Assembly (NCBI RefSeq): GCF_001050475.1
Contig: NZ_CP012034.1
Span: 1,922,001 to 1,986,000 of the forward strand
Source: Companilactobacillus ginsenosidimutans
GTDB taxonomy: Bacteria > Bacillota > Bacilli > Lactobacillales > Lactobacillaceae
Direction: 5' to 3'
DNA length: 64,000 nucleotides
The notes beneath the pieces were generated by a model. That model searched no databases, had not been told where the DNA came from, and was given only the letters and a program-made list of their open reading frames with translations. This document shows positions 54,055 through 62,626 of this stretch, piece by piece (position 1 is the first letter of the stretch; each line of letters opens with the position of its first letter). A program made the translations under genes and the position numbers.

Positions 54055-55107
54055 TCATTCCTCGTTTTTAGTTGGCTCCGTGCTACTTTCGTAAGGAAAT
54101 TCTGCAGTGATTGTGGTTCCCTCACCAATTTTTGTATCAACCAAGAAATAACCATTGAGCGATTTAACACGTTCGTTCATATTGATCATTCCAAGAGAAG
54201 ATCCATTGTAGGATTTCTTTGTGTACATATTGAATCCCTCGCCGTCATCCATGACTTCAAGACTGATTTTATTCTTGTGAGACACCAGCATAACAACGAT
54301 AGTTGTACCGTTTGAATGCTTGATGGCATTAGTCATAGCTTCTTGAACGATTCGGTATAAGGTAGTTTGAACGTCATCTGAAAGTATCGACAGGTCATCA
54401 CTTTTATCGATAAAATCTAACTCGATATCAGTGCTAGGCTGCATTCGTTTGATTAAGGCGTGAATAGCAGCAGTTAGACCAAAATTGTCGAGCACGGCTG
54501 GTCTGACATCAACCGCAAGACTCTTAATATCACTCAGCGTCCCTCGAAGCTGTTCTTGTACTTGTGATATCATTTTGTCTTTTTCAGAATCACCAGTTTT
54601 CATTCGATTCAACGTCATAATTGAAGAGTAGACAGATTGGGCAACACTGTCATGTAAATCTTCAGAAATACGTTTTCGCTCATTTTCTTGAGTTCGGTTT
54701 ATCTTCCTAACTATATCATGACTATCTTCCATTTTGCGCAATCTATCTTTGGAAGCATTGTTTCTAATCACGATCGAGTAGACGTCATTGTCGTCGTCAA
54801 TCAAATAATAATCGAGTGAGAAAGTTAATTTCTGCAATTGTTTTTTATCCATAACGTCGATGGGAACGGATTTGTGGTGCATGGTTTCCTTGACGACACA
54901 ATTAAAACAGTTGTTAGTAGCAGAATTATTTTCTGCCATATCAGTTTGAACAAGTTGAATTAAATAATTAACATCTAAATCTAATCCATGAATTAATTCT
55001 TGGGCGGCATTATTCACGATTACAACTTTGTCACCTCGTACGATCAAAGTAGCGTCGGGTGAGTCCAAAAAGTTTTTTTGAATCCATAAGGTATCGCTAT
55101 TTTCCAT
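54055..55107 (-). CDS. NreB-like sensor histidine kinase
   Basis: A 350-residue soluble kinase with a PAS domain (about 5-115), a HisKA_3 phospho-acceptor box with His152 (RKRISEDLHDSVAQ) and an HATPase domain (about 260-340; EAMTNAIKHSN, DDGEGF, GLGMI-like SLGMINM). Staphylococcal NreB holds an oxygen-labile [4Fe-4S] cluster on four PAS cysteines. Here only Cys67 and Cys70 (CFNC) are present. Either a dimer-bridged or different cofactor, or it senses something else. Confidence 0.88.
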   Translation of the reverse strand: MENSDTLWIQKNFLDSPDATLIVRGDKVVIVNNAAQELIHGLDLDVNYLIQLVQTDMAENNSATNNCFNCVVKETMHHKSVPIDVMDKKQLQKLTFSLDYYLIDDDNDVYSIVIRNNASKDRLRKMEDSHDIVRKINRTQENERKRISEDLHDSVAQSVYSSIMTLNRMKTGDSEKDKMISQVQEQLRGTLSDIKSLAVDVRPAVLDNFGLTAAIHALIKRMQPSTDIELDFIDKSDDLSILSDDVQTTLYRIVQEAMTNAIKHSNGTTIVVMLVSHKNKISLEVMDDGEGFNMYTKKSYNGSSLGMINMNERVKSLNGYFLVDTKIGEGTTITAEFPYESSTEPTKNEE

Positions 55108-55119
55108 GGTTTATCATCT

Positions 55120-55368
55120 CTAATAATTTATTTCTTCTTTTGAAAATGCTGGATCCAAGTAGTCAGCGTAATGGTCGTAATCTTTTTTGATCAACATAAT
55201 GCGACGTTCAAGCTTGTCGATATTTTGATCTTGTTCAAGAGTACGTAAGTCATCACGCTGTTCTTGCATATCATTTTCTAAGAGAGTGCGTTGTATCGAT
55301 AAATCGTTCATACAAATACGAATTAATTTTTGAAAGTCTCCATCAGACATGTCTGATTTATTTTTCAT
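55120..55368 (-). CDS. Small coiled-coil protein in the moco/nar operon
   Basis: An 82-residue charged helical protein (SIQRTLLENDMQEQRDDLRT...KLERRIMLIKKDYDHY). Unrecognised. ATG follows CAGGAGGATTTACA; it overlaps the end of mobA by 4 bp. It lies between mobA and the sensor kinase gene, so could be a small accessory or regulator. Confidence 0.65.
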   Translation of the reverse strand: MKNKSDMSDGDFQKLIRICMNDLSIQRTLLENDMQEQRDDLRTLEQDQNIDKLERRIMLIKKDYDHYADYLDPAFSKEEINY

Positions 55369-55922
55369 TGTAAATCCTCCTGATAGTTGATGTTTTTAAT
55401 TTTGTAGTTAGCAATCGGAATCGTTTCACACTGCGCTGCTTGCAAAATGTCTTGCCATCTAAAGTGACGTAATCTCAACTGATGCCTGAAGTCAGCTTGA
55501 GAAATATTAATATGGCAAAAGGTAAATAAGTCTTCACCACTACATTGTATATAAGCGTTTTTGTTGCTAATTAATTCTAGCACAGTTTTGTTGATATTCT
55601 TATAGTCAGTCGCTAGAACTATCAGGTCTGCGTGGGTATTTCCAGTCATTTGAAAGTATGACCAGAGGGCTGAAATTGGTCCGTGATCGATCAATGGCTC
55701 TTGATCTTGAATTACAGTTGCTCGTGTAACGTCGTAAAAAAGTTGGCGAATTTCACGATTATTGTTGGAATTCGTCGAAATATAACATTGGCTTACAAAC
55801 GGAAGAAGCTGTTCCGCTGTGTATTCCACGTTAGTTAAAACCCGTGTGTTGAAGTGGGCCAAAGCCTTATCACTTTGGTATCGTTTAGATTTCCCACCTG
55901 CTAAGATTAAACCGTCAGTCAT
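55365..55922 (-). CDS. mobA: Molybdenum cofactor guanylyltransferase
   Basis: A 185-residue nucleotidyltransferase that adds GMP to molybdopterin to form MGD. ILAGGKSKRYQSDKAL is the GTP-binding loop (LAGGxxxRxGxDK type), and a second Asp-containing motif is at ATDYKN. Overlaps mobB by 8 bp. Its product is used by narG. The family is somewhat diverged in the C-terminal third. Confidence 0.88.
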   Translation of the reverse strand: MTDGLILAGGKSKRYQSDKALAHFNTRVLTNVEYTAEQLLPFVSQCYISTNSNNNREIRQLFYDVTRATVIQDQEPLIDHGPISALWSYFQMTGNTHADLIVLATDYKNINKTVLELISNKNAYIQCSGEDLFTFCHINISQADFRHQLRLRHFRWQDILQAAQCETIPIANYKIKNINYQEDLQ

Positions 55923-56412
55923 CTTGTATATCCCTCAAAAACTTTTTAATGAATTTTGTTCTGGAATCTAAATCCATTAGCGACAAAACATCGTCGGTGG
56001 TAGTAGATTTTTGAATAGATGCGAAATTTTTAACGTTGCTGATTTCCCCAAATCCAGCAACAGTTTCGTCTTTTTTTAGCAAAACGATTTTTTCATAGCT
56101 TAGTTCTTTTAATCCCTCAATAATTAAAAAATCCGCTTGAGTCGTTTGTTGAAGCTGCTTAATTTGTTCTAAAGTAGTTTGTTCGATATTTCTTTGGTAG
56201 TGAATCGTCTGTGTATCATTTAGTAGCAAGACATCATCTGAGTTTTCATAAAATTTGCCAGTGTCAGTGTTATTGGGAATGTCGACTGGGCCGTGAGTAT
56301 GCTTCACGACCGCGATTTCAAGCCCTAATCTGCGACCGATTTTTAGAAAATCATTGGTGAGTGTCGTCTTGCCACTTTTTTTGTGTCCGACTATTTGAAA
56401 GGTAACAACCAT
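55915..56412 (-). CDS. mobB: Molybdopterin-guanine dinucleotide synthesis protein MobB
   Basis: A 165-residue P-loop GTPase (IVGHKKSGKTTLTNDFL) with conserved KHTHG following strand 2. Works with MobA in late cofactor synthesis. Starts inside the end of moeA (22-bp overlap). Confidence 0.9.
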   Translation of the reverse strand: MVVTFQIVGHKKSGKTTLTNDFLKIGRRLGLEIAVVKHTHGPVDIPNNTDTGKFYENSDDVLLLNDTQTIHYQRNIEQTTLEQIKQLQQTTQADFLIIEGLKELSYEKIVLLKKDETVAGFGEISNVKNFASIQKSTTTDDVLSLMDLDSRTKFIKKFLRDIQDD

Positions 56413-57620
56413 GTCCGCAACACGCTCCCTTTTGGAGTGATTGAATCACCGCGTGGAATTTCGAATAGGGCAGTGGCAAGTTGCAAGTTGTTCAAATTGT
56501 CTGAAGCATCTCCACCGACACGGCCGATTTCGATATGGTCTGCGTCAATTTTGAATTTACCACGAAGAATTCGATCATACATATTAGTTTTCTTATATTC
56601 TTCATTTAAAGTACCTTGGCATTCAAGTAAACGTGACTGCTGTTTTTGCAATAAACGCAGTGCATATTCTACATATAGGTAGAAACCAGTGAAACAAGCG
56701 CCAGGATTTCCGGACAAGCCGAAATAAATTATTCCTTTATCGATGAATGAAGTTGTCACACTTCCGGGACGCATCTCAAGTTTGTTGAACAAGAGCTTAT
56801 CGGATGCTTTGGCAAGGTCTGCAATGATGTCGTAGTCCCCGACTGAAACACCACCGTCAGTAATAATTACGTCACATTTGCCTTGCAAATCTTTGATGGC
56901 GTCCTTGAGAAGTTGTGGATCATCTTTGATCTGTGTATAGCCAACGACTTCTGCACCGTTTTCCTCACACAATCCTTTAATCAAAGGACCATTACTGTTG
57001 AAAATTTTACCGTTAACGATTTCGTCACCTGGTTGGAGCAATTCTGATCCAGTAGTGATAATTCCAATAGTAGGTTTCTTGTAAACTTTGATTTTTTGGA
57101 TATCGAATGAAGCTAACAAACTCATTCCACCAGGATTGATTTCGGTGTCCTTAGCTAACAATGTATCGCCTTGTTTGAAGAACGAACCAATTTGGGTGAT
57201 ATTGTCACGTTTCTGACGTTCGGAAACTTCCAACGTATCATCGTCTAACATTTTTGTGGTTTCCAACATTACGACGACATCAGCACCATCTGGCACGTAT
57301 CCACCAGTCATGATTCTGACAGCTTCACCGGAAACTAATGGACGGTCAAAATTTGCCCCAGCGGGGATGTTTCCGACTACCTTTAATGTTACAGGGAAGT
57401 CGTGCAAGTCCTCTTCTAACATTGCATATCCGTCGTAGCCGGATCGTCTAAATGTTGGCAGGTCGTGACTGGCCAAAACGTCTTCAGCGATGATTCGATG
57501 TGAGGCGTCACTGACGTTGATTTCTTCAGTATCGAGCGTCAATTTCGAGACGTTTTCAACGATTAATTTTCGGGCAGCATCGATTGAAATGGCATTTCTT
57601 TTATCAACTGGTGTGTACAT
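56391..57620 (-). CDS. moeA: Molybdopterin molybdenumtransferase MoeA
   Basis: A 409-residue enzyme that inserts molybdate into adenylylated molybdopterin. Landmarks: DLPTFRRSGYDGYAM near the N-terminus, RIMTGGYVPDGADVVVM, ITTGSEL and TDGGVSVGDYD. Its start overlaps the moaB stop by one base (AATG). Confidence 0.95.
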   Translation of the reverse strand: MYTPVDKRNAISIDAARKLIVENVSKLTLDTEEINVSDASHRIIAEDVLASHDLPTFRRSGYDGYAMLEEDLHDFPVTLKVVGNIPAGANFDRPLVSGEAVRIMTGGYVPDGADVVVMLETTKMLDDDTLEVSERQKRDNITQIGSFFKQGDTLLAKDTEINPGGMSLLASFDIQKIKVYKKPTIGIITTGSELLQPGDEIVNGKIFNSNGPLIKGLCEENGAEVVGYTQIKDDPQLLKDAIKDLQGKCDVIITDGGVSVGDYDIIADLAKASDKLLFNKLEMRPGSVTTSFIDKGIIYFGLSGNPGACFTGFYLYVEYALRLLQKQQSRLLECQGTLNEEYKKTNMYDRILRGKFKIDADHIEIGRVGGDASDNLNNLQLATALFEIPRGDSITPKGSVLRTWLLPFK

Positions 57621-58087
57621 TATTTTGTTATCTCCTTAATCAAATGAGTTAAGTCTGGAAGGATTACTTGTTCCAAAGCTGTCTTACAAGCGTTTGTCGA
57701 ACCTGGTAGTAAATAGCATAGCTGGTCGCTGGAAGTAATTCCGGCAGTTGCTCCCGAAGCTAAGGCCTTAGTTCCTATTTCGTCAAAACTTATTCTACGG
57801 AAATATTCTCCAAATCCGGGGATGAGTTTTACAAATTTTGGCTCCAAAGTCTCAATTGTCACATCGCGAACAGCGATACCAGTACCACCATTTACGAGGA
57901 TTAATTTGCAATTGGTGCCTACCAATTTATTGTACGCTTCCATAATTTGTTTTGAGTCGTCTTTAACAATATATTTCTGAATAAAATTATGACCTTCAGA
58001 AGTTAACTTATCTTGAAGGTATGATCCAGACTTATCAGTTTCTTCCGTTCTAGTGTCACTAACAGTAATTATTCCAAAATCTATCAT
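57620..58087 (-). CDS. moaB: Molybdopterin adenylyltransferase-like MoaB/MogA
   Basis: A 155-residue protein of the MoaB/MogA family, which adenylylates molybdopterin before MoeA acts. ITVSDTRTEETDKSGSYL and ILVNGGTGIAVRDVTIE are the conserved blocks. Overlaps moeA and moeB genes by one base each, so the four genes are translationally coupled. Confidence 0.93.
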   Translation of the reverse strand: MIDFGIITVSDTRTEETDKSGSYLQDKLTSEGHNFIQKYIVKDDSKQIMEAYNKLVGTNCKLILVNGGTGIAVRDVTIETLEPKFVKLIPGFGEYFRRISFDEIGTKALASGATAGITSSDQLCYLLPGSTNACKTALEQVILPDLTHLIKEITK

Positions 58088-58821
58088 TAATTATTTCCTC
58101 CACAAATTGGGCAGTTGGCTTGTTTTTTAACGTGAATCTTTCTGAAATCAAAATTCCAATTATCAATTACCATCAAGTTGCCCGGCTTAACTGTTTCGGG
58201 ACGGGTTAAAAATTTCAGTGCCATGGAAGCTTCTAAACTCCCGGTGATTGCGACAATCATAGGATTGGTACCGATATTGGCACTTAGTCCTAATTTGGCG
58301 ATATTTTGATGAGGGTACAGGCACTCAAGACAAGCATCTTTTTGAGATTTCATGAACATTACTTGCCCTTGGTTACCAGCACAAGTTGCAAAGATATGAG
58401 GCATGTTGTGGTCAAAACAGTCTTGGTTGATCTGATACTTAATAGGAAAATTGTCGGTACAATCGATAACTAAATTATATTTGTCAGTAATTAAGTCTGA
58501 TGAATATTTTTGGCTTTTCACGATTATTTTAACGTTACTATTTGCAGCTTGTAAATGATTTTTCATGGCGGTTAATTTTTCCAAACCTTCATTTACATCA
58601 GACTCAGTATAAAGATTTTGACGGTGCAAATTCGTCAATTCAACTTTGTCAAAATCTACGAGTGTTATTGTGCCGATTCCCGCTTTAACTAATTCAGATG
58701 CGACAAAACTTCCTAGTCCACCAACACCAATGACTAAGACGCTTGATTCACCAAATTTTTTCTGACCTCTTGGTCCAATTTGCTCAATTTTTAACTGTCG
58801 ATCATATCTACTAGTAACCAT
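58087..58821 (-). CDS. moeB: MoeB/ThiF-family E1-like adenylyltransferase
   Basis: A 244-residue enzyme that adenylylates the C-terminus of a ubiquitin-like sulfur carrier such as MoaD. VLVIGVGGLGSFVASELV is the nucleotide loop; DFDKVELTNLHRQ and a zinc-binding pair CLECLY / CPICGG follow. ATG at 58821 has GGAGGGATTGGAA upstream. First gene of the minus-strand block; moaA, moaC, moaD and moaE are not in the window and should lie elsewhere. Confidence 0.93.
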   Translation of the reverse strand: MVTSRYDRQLKIEQIGPRGQKKFGESSVLVIGVGGLGSFVASELVKAGIGTITLVDFDKVELTNLHRQNLYTESDVNEGLEKLTAMKNHLQAANSNVKIIVKSQKYSSDLITDKYNLVIDCTDNFPIKYQINQDCFDHNMPHIFATCAGNQGQVMFMKSQKDACLECLYPHQNIAKLGLSANIGTNPMIVAITGSLEASMALKFLTRPETVKPGNLMVIDNWNFDFRKIHVKKQANCPICGGNN

Positions 58822-58840
58822 TTCCAATCCCTCCAAATGT

Positions 58841-58910
58841 ACGTTTACTCAAAAGGTTAGGGAAATTCCTAATCGAAGTCAATTGGTAAACGTGCTAACT
58901 TTAATATAAG
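58841..58910 (+). promoter_or_regulatory. narG promoter with NreC-like dyad
   Basis: TAGGG-AAAT-TCCTA at 58858-58871 is one base from the reported staphylococcal NreC box (TAGGG-N4-CCCTA). It lies nested in a wider dyad ACGTTTAC (58841-58848) and GTAAACGT (58886-58893). A -10 TATAAG (58905-58910) and TTGGTA (58883-58888) give a weak core promoter. Direction moeB or narG cannot be settled. Confidence 0.6.
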
Positions 58911-58954
58911 GAATAAAGTATCGATAAATTAGGATATTGGTAGGGGAATTGCTT

Positions 58955-61900
58955 ATGCTAAAATCAAAATTCTTTAAAAAAGTCGAAAAGTTTAATGGTA
59001 ATTTCACTCAACTAGAGGAAAACTCTCGTCGTTGGGAAAAATTATATAAACAACGTTGGGCTCACGACAAGGTAGTCCGTACAACTCACGGTGTTAACTG
59101 TACCGGTTCATGTAGTTGGAATGTTTATGTTAAACAAGGTGTCGTAACTTGGGAACATCAATCAACCGACTATCCATCTTGTGGACCAAATATGCCTGAA
59201 TACGAACCACGTGGGTGTCCTCGTGGTGCTAGTTTCTCATGGTATGAGTACAGTCCTTTAAGAATTAAATATCCTTATATCCGTGAACGTCTTTGGAGAA
59301 TGTGGGACGAAGCTAAGAAGCAAAATGACAGTCCTATCGACGCTTGGGAAAGTATCGTCACAGATCCAGAGAAGACAAAAGAATATAAATCAGCCCGTGG
59401 TCATGGTGGCTTGATTCGTGTTAAATGGTCAGATGCAACTGAATTGATTTCAGCTATGCTCATTTACACAATTAAAAAATATGGTCCTGACCGTATTGCT
59501 GGATTCTCACCAATCCCAGCTATGTCAATGTTGAGTTATGCATCAGGTGCAAGATTTATCTCAATGCTTGGTGGAGAAATGCTCAGTTTCTACGATTGGT
59601 ATGCGGATCTTCCACCAGCATCCCCACAAGTTTGGGGTGAACAAACTGATGTCCCTGAATCAAGTGATTGGTACAACTCACAATACTTGATGATGTGGGG
59701 TTCAAACGTTCCATTGACTAGAACTCCCGACGCTCACTTCATGGTTGAAGCACGTTATAAAGGAACAAAAGTCGTTTCAATTTCTCCAGACTATGCTGAA
59801 AATGTTAAATTTGCCGACAACTGGTTAGCACCACATCCTGGTTCTGATGCAGCTTTGGCACAAGGTTTCACACATGTAATCTTGAATGAATTTTATAATA
59901 AGAAACAAGTTCCTTACTTCATCGATTATTCGAAACGCTTCACTGACTTACCATTCGTTATCATGTTGGACGAGAGTGAAACTAATCCAGAAAATGTTAC
60001 ATCTGGTCGTTTCGTTAGAATTTCAGATATTTCAGATGAAAAAGTTGAAAACGCTGAATGGAAACCAGTTCTTGTTGATGAGACTAACGACCAATTAACA
60101 GTTCCAAACGGAACTCTTGGTCAACGTTGGGAAAGTGGCAAGAAATGGAATCTTGATTTAACAGCTGATGATGGTCATGAAATTGACCCTCAATTGTCAT
60201 TTATTGATGATGGCAAGACTGCCACAATCGATATGCCAAGCTTCGACGCTACTGGAAATTCCATTTATCAAAGAACAATTCCATATCGTGAAATTACATT
60301 AAAAGACGGTAGCACAAAGAAAGTCGCTACTGTATTCGACTTATTAATGGCTCAATATGGTATTGCTCGTGTTGAAGCAGATCCATATGCTGCCAAAGGC
60401 TATGACGATCTCGACAGTTTGTTCACACCAGCTTGGTCAGAAAAAATTACTGGTGTTAGACAAGATTTGATTGTTCAAATTGCTAATGAGTTTGCTCAAA
60501 ACGCTGCTGAAACAAAAGGTAAGTCAATGATTATTATTGGTGCTGGTGTCAACCACTGGTTCAACTCAGATATGACTTATCGTTCAGCTATCAATATGTT
60601 GCTACTTACCGGTTGTGTAGGTGTACAAGGTGGAGGTTGGGCTCACTATGTTGGACAAGAAAAACTTCGTCCTGCTGAAGGTTGGGCAAATATTGCTTTC
60701 GCAAATGACTGGCAACCTGGTGGCGCACGTCAACAACAAGGTACTTCATTCTTCTACTTCGCAAGTGATCAATGGAAGTACGACGAGTTAGACAACGCCG
60801 CACAAAAATCACCTACAAAACACATTAAACATGGTTACAAGCATCCAGCTGATTACAACCAAATGGCTATCAGACTTGGATGGATGCCATCATATCCACA
60901 ATTCAACCGCAACAGTTTGGATTTCGTGGACAAATACAATACACGCAACATAGAAGAAATTTCTAAAAAAGTTGTTAAAGAATTACTAGACGGCAGTTTG
61001 AAATTCGCTGCTGAAGCTCCTGATGAAGACCAGAACCAACCTAAGGGTATGTTCATCTGGCGTTCAAACTTGTTTGCATCATCTGGTAAGGGTCAAGAAT
61101 ACTTCATGCGTCACATGCTTGGTGCTGAAAATGGCTTGTTAGCTAAAACTAACGGTAATTTCAAACCTGAGGATATGGAGTGGGATGACCATTCAATCGA
61201 CGGTAAATTGGACTTAGTTACAACATTTGATTTCAGAATGGTAACTACACCACTTTACTCAGATATCGTTTTACCAGCCGCAACTTGGTACGAAAAAGAA
61301 GACTTATCAAGTACTGATATGCATCCATTCATTCACCCATTCAACAAAGCAGTCGATCCACTTTGGGAATCAAAGAGTGACTGGCAAGCATTCAAGGGTA
61401 TCGCCAAAGAATTTTCAACAATGGCTTCTAAATACCTTAACGGTGTCAGATATGACTTGAAGACTCAGCCACTTGGCCATGATTCCAAGGGGGAAATTTC
61501 ACAACCACTTGGTGTCATCAAAGACTGGAAGAAGGGTGAAATCGAAGCCATTCCTGGTAAGACAATGCCTAGTCTTTCATTAGTTGAACGTGATTACACG
61601 AAGATTTATGACAAATTTATTTCTCTCGGACCTAACGCTGGTGGAAAAGTTGGTGGCAATGGATTCAGTTACAGTGTTGCCGATGAATATAACGAGTTGA
61701 AAGACATGCTTGGTACTTATGACGAAGGTATCGAAAAGGGATGTCCAAAGATTGATGAAGATAAGAATGTTGCTGAGGCTATTCTTCATCTATCAAGTGC
61801 TTCAAATGGACACGTTGCTGCTAAAGCTTGGAAGAATGCTGAAGAAGTTACTGGTGAGAAATTAACTGATATTTCTGCCGGACAAACTGAAAAGCAAATG

Positions 61901-62626
61901 ACTTTCCAAAGCATTACGGTTCAACCTCGTGAAGGTATTCCTACACCAATCTTTACTAGTTCAAAACATGATGGTGACAGATATTCACCATTCTCAGTTA
62001 ACATCGAACGTAATGTTCCATTTAGAACTATTACTGGTAGACAGTCATACTACTTGGATCACGAAATTTTCCAAGAATATGGTGAAGAGTTAGCAACTTA
62101 CAAACCAACACTTCCACCATTTGTTATGGCACCAACTGATACCCATGTTGAAAAAGCTGATAAAGAAGTAACTTTACGGTACTTAACACCACATGGTAAG
62201 TGGAATATTCATACTACTTATCAAGATAATCTTTACATGTTGACTCTATTTAGAGGTGGTCCAACCGTTTGGTTAAGTTTGGACGACGCTAAGAAGATTG
62301 ATGTTGAAGATAACGATTGGGTAGAACTTTACAACAAGAATGGTGTTGTTACTGCCAGAGCTGTTGTATCACAAAGAATGCCTGATGGAACGATGTACAT
62401 GTACCACGCTCAAGATATGGAAATTGAAGAACCATTATCAACAATTACTGGTAACCGTGGTGGTAGTCACAATGCCCCAACTCAAATTCACGTTAAACCA
62501 ACTCAAATGGTTGGTGGCTACGGACAATTAAGTTATGGATTTAACTACTACGGACCAATCGGTAACCAAAGAGACTTATACGTTAATGTTAGAAAACTAA
62601 AGGAGGTCAAGTGGAATGAAGGTTAA
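58955..62626 (+). CDS. narG: Respiratory nitrate reductase, alpha subunit
   Basis: A 1223-residue catalytic subunit that reduces nitrate to nitrite with a bis-MGD molybdenum centre. The FS0 [4Fe-4S] cluster ligands are visible: His45, Cys49, Cys53 and Cys88 (THGVNCTGSCSW, EPRGCPRG). SFYDWYADLPPASP holds the Asp that binds Mo in NarG. ATG at 58955 follows TAGGGGAATTGCTT; the frame back to 58937 is not needed. It overlaps narH by 11 bp and is divergent from the moco genes. Confidence 0.96.
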   Translation: MLKSKFFKKVEKFNGNFTQLEENSRRWEKLYKQRWAHDKVVRTTHGVNCTGSCSWNVYVKQGVVTWEHQSTDYPSCGPNMPEYEPRGCPRGASFSWYEYSPLRIKYPYIRERLWRMWDEAKKQNDSPIDAWESIVTDPEKTKEYKSARGHGGLIRVKWSDATELISAMLIYTIKKYGPDRIAGFSPIPAMSMLSYASGARFISMLGGEMLSFYDWYADLPPASPQVWGEQTDVPESSDWYNSQYLMMWGSNVPLTRTPDAHFMVEARYKGTKVVSISPDYAENVKFADNWLAPHPGSDAALAQGFTHVILNEFYNKKQVPYFIDYSKRFTDLPFVIMLDESETNPENVTSGRFVRISDISDEKVENAEWKPVLVDETNDQLTVPNGTLGQRWESGKKWNLDLTADDGHEIDPQLSFIDDGKTATIDMPSFDATGNSIYQRTIPYREITLKDGSTKKVATVFDLLMAQYGIARVEADPYAAKGYDDLDSLFTPAWSEKITGVRQDLIVQIANEFAQNAAETKGKSMIIIGAGVNHWFNSDMTYRSAINMLLLTGCVGVQGGGWAHYVGQEKLRPAEGWANIAFANDWQPGGARQQQGTSFFYFASDQWKYDELDNAAQKSPTKHIKHGYKHPADYNQMAIRLGWMPSYPQFNRNSLDFVDKYNTRNIEEISKKVVKELLDGSLKFAAEAPDEDQNQPKGMFIWRSNLFASSGKGQEYFMRHMLGAENGLLAKTNGNFKPEDMEWDDHSIDGKLDLVTTFDFRMVTTPLYSDIVLPAATWYEKEDLSSTDMHPFIHPFNKAVDPLWESKSDWQAFKGIAKEFSTMASKYLNGVRYDLKTQPLGHDSKGEISQPLGVIKDWKKGEIEAIPGKTMPSLSLVERDYTKIYDKFISLGPNAGGKVGGNGFSYSVADEYNELKDMLGTYDEGIEKGCPKIDEDKNVAEAILHLSSASNGHVAAKAWKNAEEVTGEKLTDISAGQTEKQMTFQSITVQPREGIPTPIFTSSKHDGDRYSPFSVNIERNVPFRTITGRQSYYLDHEIFQEYGEELATYKPTLPPFVMAPTDTHVEKADKEVTLRYLTPHGKWNIHTTYQDNLYMLTLFRGGPTVWLSLDDAKKIDVEDNDWVELYNKNGVVTARAVVSQRMPDGTMYMYHAQDMEIEEPLSTITGNRGGSHNAPTQIHVKPTQMVGGYGQLSYGFNYYGPIGNQRDLYVNVRKLKEVKWNEG

